Below, piece by piece: positions 59,411-64,000 of a stretch of 64,000 bases of DNA. The notes beneath the pieces are model-generated. The model searched no databases and had not been told where the DNA came from. It saw only the letters and a program-made list of their open reading frames with translations. Within the stretch, counting starts at the first letter, position 1, and each line of letters opens with the position of its first letter. Origin of the DNA: Myxocyprinus asiaticus (taxonomy: Eukaryota > Chordata > Actinopteri > Cypriniformes > Catostomidae); assembly GCF_019703515.2 (NCBI RefSeq), contig NC_059393.1, forward strand, positions 8,325,501 to 8,389,500. The letters run 5' to 3'. The position numbers and the translations under genes are program-made.

Positions 59411-60139
59411 CTAAACTGGCGCAGACCCACACAAATAAACAATGCTTTTACCGGATCCAATTCAGCCTAAGTGAATTCCTCCCATAGTCACTATTCAAAC
59501 AATGTAATGGAAATATTTTGAAAGAATGCCAATAGGATATCATAGTTACACAAAATAAATAAAGCCACTCCAATATAATTGCAACTCTACAGTTTGCTGA
59601 TTTCAGTTAGTATCTTGGCTTTATAGTGAAATTGAGCGAAAAGTTGATTTTCAGCCTGAAATCTCCAGTTTATTCCTTCTAGTCTCTCAGTATCCTTATC
59701 AAGCTTGTCCTGTGCCCACCTCTCCTTATATAAATCAAATAAAGCTGTCACGATTGATCAATCCTCTCAGATTGAACTTGTAGTCTTTTCTAGATAGAGT
59801 CTTCACGAAGCTAGCACATGTCTGCGGAAATACATCTGGGAAATTATACTGCAAAGTATATAAATCAAAAAAGTTAGTCTCAAAAAACCTTTCCGTAAAC
59901 ATAAAAGCATTTAAACAGTCAGAAATGGTTTGCTGCTCTTAGCTGGTTTTCAAACCTGACCAGCTGACAAGTGCACTTAGACTGGTTTATTTTTAGAAGA
60001 AGCTTGTATAAAGCAGGTAAACTAAAATGCTTCTGCTATCATAACCAGTCACATGAGGACTGCCCTCCTGAGGGGACCAGCTTAGACCAGCATGAGTTTC
60101 CATAGTAGTTTTGTGTTGGTCTAACTGGTGCCTCAGCAT
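59411..60139. other. Non-coding DNA
   Basis: Nothing recognised. Confidence 0.35.
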
Positions 60140-60140
60140 T

Positions 60141-60323
60141 AGGGTTGCCACCTTGAAATATATGGAAACTTCCCTGACGGGACACACCAAAGCAATTTTA
60201 CCATCCGACTGGGGTTCCATCTGAGCCTGGCTTAAAAATACAGGTATTGATTTGATACGGGACAAATTATTTCATCTTTAAATATGGGACGAGCCCTTAT
60301 TTTACAGGATGGGTGACAACCCT
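60141..60323. mobile_element. hAT-like MITE, 183 bp
   Basis: Ends AGGGTTGCCACC and GGTGACAACCCT are inverted repeats with one mismatch. Internal GACGGGACACACC and GGGACGAGCCC are partly complementary. An 8-bp target duplication is not clear. Confidence 0.65.
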
Positions 60324-62215
60324 AATCATCATAGCCATAGTGTTCACCAGTAAAACCTCAGCACACCAGCATCCAAAAACCAACAGATGCTTATGACCAT
60401 CTATGCTGGTCTTTTCAGTAGGGTGGGCCCCATACAATTTTGATTCCCAATCCATGAAATTCCTGTCATCAATCATTCCTCCACCTGGCCATTGGAAACA
60501 GAGTGGTTTTACTGACTTCATCTAAAGACGTTTGCAGCAGTACATTTGTTATTGTAACATCTTTAATCAAATTATGACTGCACACTCACAATGGAGCATT
60601 CTTCCAAATTGACCAAATATGTTTGCCTCTATATGAATGGATGTGTTAGATACAGTATCCCACTAGACCTCTTTCTCTCCATCAGAAGATTTCCAAATAT
60701 CAGAGTTTGGTCTGATATCCAAAACCAGCCAACATCAACATTTTTTATGTTAACTCTTCTACCAGTTCAAGAGTCAGGCAGAGGCAGCAGGGAAATTTTA
60801 GCAGAAGGCAGGAGATGAAGTGTTAAAATGAGCCGAATTTATTTAATACTTTTAGTTGCGTGTTTCTCAATGGCCAGTCTGACTTTATCTGATCAGCACA
60901 AACTCAACAATGCTATTATACCAAGCAAAGACAACAGGAACAAAATTACTGTTTCACAACATGGTCCTGTGATGTTGAAGACCTTGAAATGATGAAAACT
61001 TTTTATCTCTAATTTGTGAAACACAGCATACAATATAAAATAAAACAGTAAAGATTATAAAAATGAAAAGTAATAAGTAAACATTTATTTATAAAATGAT
61101 ATACAGTATGTATGAATAAGGTCTTGATATATGTAATGAATAAATATATTAGAACATTAGATCCTTCAGATGGCTAAATAAACCAAATGGGATTCGTTGT
61201 GTGTGGCAAAAGTCCCTTTTAAGACAAGAAATCACCATCATGTGCATTGCGCATTCTGTTTGTAGCAGATGACAATGAGCAGAGCGGTAATTCACTTTGT
61301 TGCATGAGGCACATACAGAATACACATTTATTTAATTAAAAAAGCAGCCTTTTGCAGTTTAATAATCGCATTGGGTTATGCAGCTACCTGCTTTTCCAGA
61401 AGTGAGAAGCTACCATCAAAAACACACGGAAACAGAAAGGGCTTCATTCCAAAATAAAAGCTTCCACCAAAATAAATGCTCAATTTAAATGGAAAAAAGT
61501 GTGACAGAAATATATCACTGCTGTATAGTTATGTAATACTGCTTCTACTAATAATAGTAATAACAATAAATCAATAGTAATTGTATTATATTTAAGCTCT
61601 ATCACATGTGTGATGCTCTGTTATGCAGCACTTTATTAGATAAAATAACTCCAGTGTTATATTTTAGATTGTGCTGTGAGGATCTGTATAAAAGCACTTA
61701 ATTTGACAAAAATAATACAAAATTATGTTGAAATTCATTGTCCTTGTGTATTTTCATTTGATTAAGGTTTTAATGATTTAATTTATTTAGACACCATTTT
61801 GATGATAACATTTAAATAAACTGTTGATATAGAATTCAGTACTCGTTATCATAACATATGGTATTGGGACATACCTAGTCTCTAAGGTACATGAGTTCTA
61901 AGAAACAATGTATTATGCAAACCAGAAAATGGAAAAAATGGAAGGCACAAGTGAAAATAGGAACTCACGCACATCACCCACCAGTGATACAGCAACTTGA
62001 ACCTCAGCCAGGGACCAGCACTTACAACCAATCTCCACCCCCATATAAGGATACCATAGATGGTTAATGTTACATATACAGTCTTGAACTTTGCTTTATA
62101 CAGCTTTATTGATTTCTTGCAAAGATAGCTTAAGGCAAGATATCCCATATGCATAAAAATTAGATCTTCTGCACTGTTGGTTCAGAGGAAGTGTCAAACT
62201 TACAGTCTCTGCCTG
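60324..62215. other. Non-coding DNA
   Basis: No gene recognised; AT-rich. Confidence 0.4.
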
Positions 62216-62217
62216 AT

Positions 62218-62365
62218 GCACTGCAAAAAAAAAAAAAAATTCTTATTTGTCTTATATTTTTGTCTAAACATCCTTAAATGAGAAAAGCACAGTGAAATAA
62301 TATATTAAGTCTTGTTTTCAGATAACATAATTTGGTGGGGTTTGTGCTTAAAACAAGAAAAAAAT
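62218..62365. repeat. Dispersed repeat (CACTGCAAAAA family)
   Basis: CACTGCAAAAA, AAACATCCTTAAATGAGAAA, AAGTCTTGTTTTCAGA and TTAAAACAAGAAAAA form a known type of fish MITE. A relative lies at 63744-63880. A CT tract follows at about 62377-62395. Confidence 0.6.
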
Positions 62366-62412
62366 ATATAATAATTTTCTCTCTCTCTCTCTCTCAAACA
62401 AATATTATTGTA

Positions 62413-62520
62413 CAGTCATTCTTTTGTACTATTTAAATTAAAAAAATTCATGCCAGGGCCTTTAATTAAAAAGGCCCTGGCATGAATTTTTTTAATTTAA
62501 ATAGTACAATAGAATGACTG
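62413..62520. repeat. Near-perfect 108-bp hairpin
   Basis: Arms 62413-62460 and 62473-62520 are 48 bp each and reverse-complementary with one mismatch. The 12-bp centre TTTAATTAAAAA lets the stem grow by three more pairs. The arms start CAGTCATTC and end GAATGACTG. No target duplication is evident. Confidence 0.95.
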
Positions 62521-63740
62521 TTCTAAGCCTTATGAGACCTACAGTATATCTGTCATATTGCTGGTGAAATAAAGTGGTTAAGAAGTTAAATAAACAAAAG
62601 TTTTGCAGTCAGAAACATGCAGTTAATCACACACATCTGCAAAATTCAGCCACTGACGTCACTACAGAGATGTGTGAAGGCCTTTTAATTGAAGTCTAAA
62701 AGTAACATTAATGCAAAGCAATGAAAAACATTTAAGGTGCACTCGATGTTGAGCATTTATAAATAATTAAAATAGATACTACACAGTAAATTATAAATAA
62801 GCCATTCATTGGTTTTCAAGACCAGAGGAGGTTGTCAATACAGCAAACACAAAACTAAAGCACTCACAAGCATGTCTGAAGTATCCATTATCCTTGGCTT
62901 GGCAATGTTCACAATTGAATTTAGCAAAACTGTGTCTTGATTGGCTTTCCTGGTTTTTAGACAAAAGCACCCTAGGACAAGTCACACCTTAAATTAAGTT
63001 CCCTTTACAAAGAATAGCAATCACTCCGCTAACCTAAACCCCTAAAAAATCAGTAGACTAGGAAAGATACCAATTAATGAAACTGAAAACACCATCTCCA
63101 AAACTCCAATTACAAACTAATCCTGAAGCCTGATCCCCTCCCCAACACTTGGAAATGTTCAGACCCCCATCCTAAAAGCTTGTGTAGAAGTGGTGCATTG
63201 CACAATACCCTTGATCCTGCGTCTGATGACCCCCAGTCGGCACTTGAGCGAAACGGAAAACATATCCTCCTCTTACCGCCTCCTCTCCTCTTCAGCGACT
63301 CATCGTTGAAGGGGGAAAAAAGCAAGGGAGAGCAGAAAATAGCTCCAAAGCACTGGAAGAAGTCACATGGCACTCTGAGGAGCAGTTCGCCACTCCGCAA
63401 AGGCAGGGAGACAAAACAAAAAAATGCAATTGCTCATTCTCTACCTCTCTACACGTTACATCCTCATCCAAGCTGAGGAAAGTTGTGGTGCTCTGAGGCG
63501 AGGCGGCTTCTGTCAGAATGACAGTGCGAGTAAAGGAGAACAAAAAGAGCCTGAGAATACACAAGTTGTTCGTGCTCCTGCCAAAGAACACCTCCGCATC
63601 TGTGAGCTCCTTGTCATGTCTTTCAATTGGTACAAGAATGGTAATCAATATTTATATCTCCTCATCTTTTCCGACATCACACACGCTCCTTTTGCTGGGA
63701 TCTTTTATTTTTCTCCTCGGTATCTCCCTCTATTCTTCTC
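62521..63740. other. Non-coding DNA, with a more GC-balanced stretch at 63.1-63.7 kb
   Basis: From about 63110 to 63660 the composition becomes mixed, with several overlapping open frames (up to 118 residues on the minus strand, 116 on the plus strand). None shows a known domain. It could be a host 5' UTR exon or regulatory DNA, but I cannot support either. Confidence 0.35.
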
Positions 63741-63743
63741 GCA

Positions 63744-63880
63744 CTGTAAAAATTATATTCTGGGTTTCAAGTAAAATGATCTAAACATCCTTAAAACAAG
63801 ACAATGTACTTGAGAGGCAAAACTGCACAAGATTTGAAGACTTGTTTTCAGAGAAAACAAGGACAATGCCTTCTTGTTTC
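63744..63880. repeat. Dispersed repeat (CACTGTAAAAA family)
   Basis: CACTGTAAAAATTATATTCT, AAACATCCTTAAAACAAGAC and GACTTGTTTTCAGAGAAAAC correspond to the repeat at 62218-62365. Confidence 0.6.
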
Positions 63881-63886
63881 CTTAAA

Positions 63887-64000
63887 GGAAAATTTGGGGT
63901 TCAATACAAATTTAGCTCAACCGACAGCATTTGTGGCATAATGTTTATTACCACAAAAAATATTTTCGACTTGTTCCCCCTATTCTTTTTGAAGCAAAAA
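63887..64000. mobile_element. TTAA-type palindromic MITE, left arm, cut by window end (copy F)
   Basis: CTTAAAGGAAAATTTGGGGT, TAGCTCAACCGACAGCATTT, GTGGCATAATGTTTATTACC and TTCGACTTGTTCCCCC match the left arm of the family. It continues beyond the window. Confidence 0.75.

Overview
This 64-kb window is vertebrate nuclear DNA, almost certainly from a teleost and probably a cypriniform (carp/zebrafish lineage). The evidence is the transposon set: a DIRS-type tyrosine-recombinase retroelement, several Tc1 elements including one with Sleeping Beauty/Tdr1-like ends, a 5S-rRNA-derived SINE, L2/Rex-type LINE ends, palindromic TTAA and hAT MITEs, long dinucleotide tracts and GCAACC-type minisatellites. 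I found no convincing host protein-coding exon. Every long reading frame I could explain belongs to a transposon, and the window is best read as intergenic or intronic sequence packed with nested repeats.

Layout. 1-4.7 kb: decayed DIRS element on the + strand (gag, RT/RNase H, tyrosine recombinase, hairpin-bearing terminal region), itself carrying a 310-bp insert that recurs alone at 7.5 kb. 7-12.5 kb: mostly unique AT-rich DNA with one palindromic MITE. 13.2-14.2 kb: a complete miniature LTR retrotransposon (TRIM-like, - strand) with 5-bp target duplication and a primer-binding site matching tRNA-Phe. 14.9-16.3 kb: 5' part of a second, gag-bearing LTR element (- strand) that looks self-primed, as in the Tf1/sushi group. 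16.3-20.3 kb: a ~33-bp minisatellite split in two, with a Tc1-type MITE in the gap. 22.5-26.7 kb: a ~135-bp satellite broken by L2 fragments and by a 2.09-kb solo LTR with 4-bp target duplication. 27.5 kb: tRNA-derived SINE. 29.7-30.9 kb: TTAA MITE containing another MITE. 34-35 kb: 3' end of a non-LTR retrotransposon. 35.4-40.7 kb: a 5-kb GCAACC minisatellite invaded by hAT-like elements. 45.6-49.0 kb: two near-adjacent Tc1 transposons in opposite orientation, separated by a Tc1-family fragment. 51.5-53.1 kb: a further Tc1 inserted at a TA inside a TTAA MITE arm. 54.5-55.6 kb: another nested TTAA MITE. 58.4-59.4 kb: 5S-derived SINE inside a repeat. 62.4 kb: a striking near-perfect ~50-bp-arm hairpin. 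63.9 kb to the end: a truncated TTAA MITE arm.

The elements do not form a pathway; what they record is a history of insertions. Target duplications and interrupted repeat units give a relative order (satellite before solo LTR, minisatellite before hAT, MITE before Tc1, MITE before SINE). All protein-coding transposon ORFs are broken by stops or frameshifts, although the DIRS recombinase segment keeps its catalytic residues. The least repeat-like, most complex stretches are 8.33-8.62, 28.7-29.27 and 63.1-63.7 kb; these are where host regulatory sequence or an untranslated exon would most plausibly lie, but I cannot show that they are functional.
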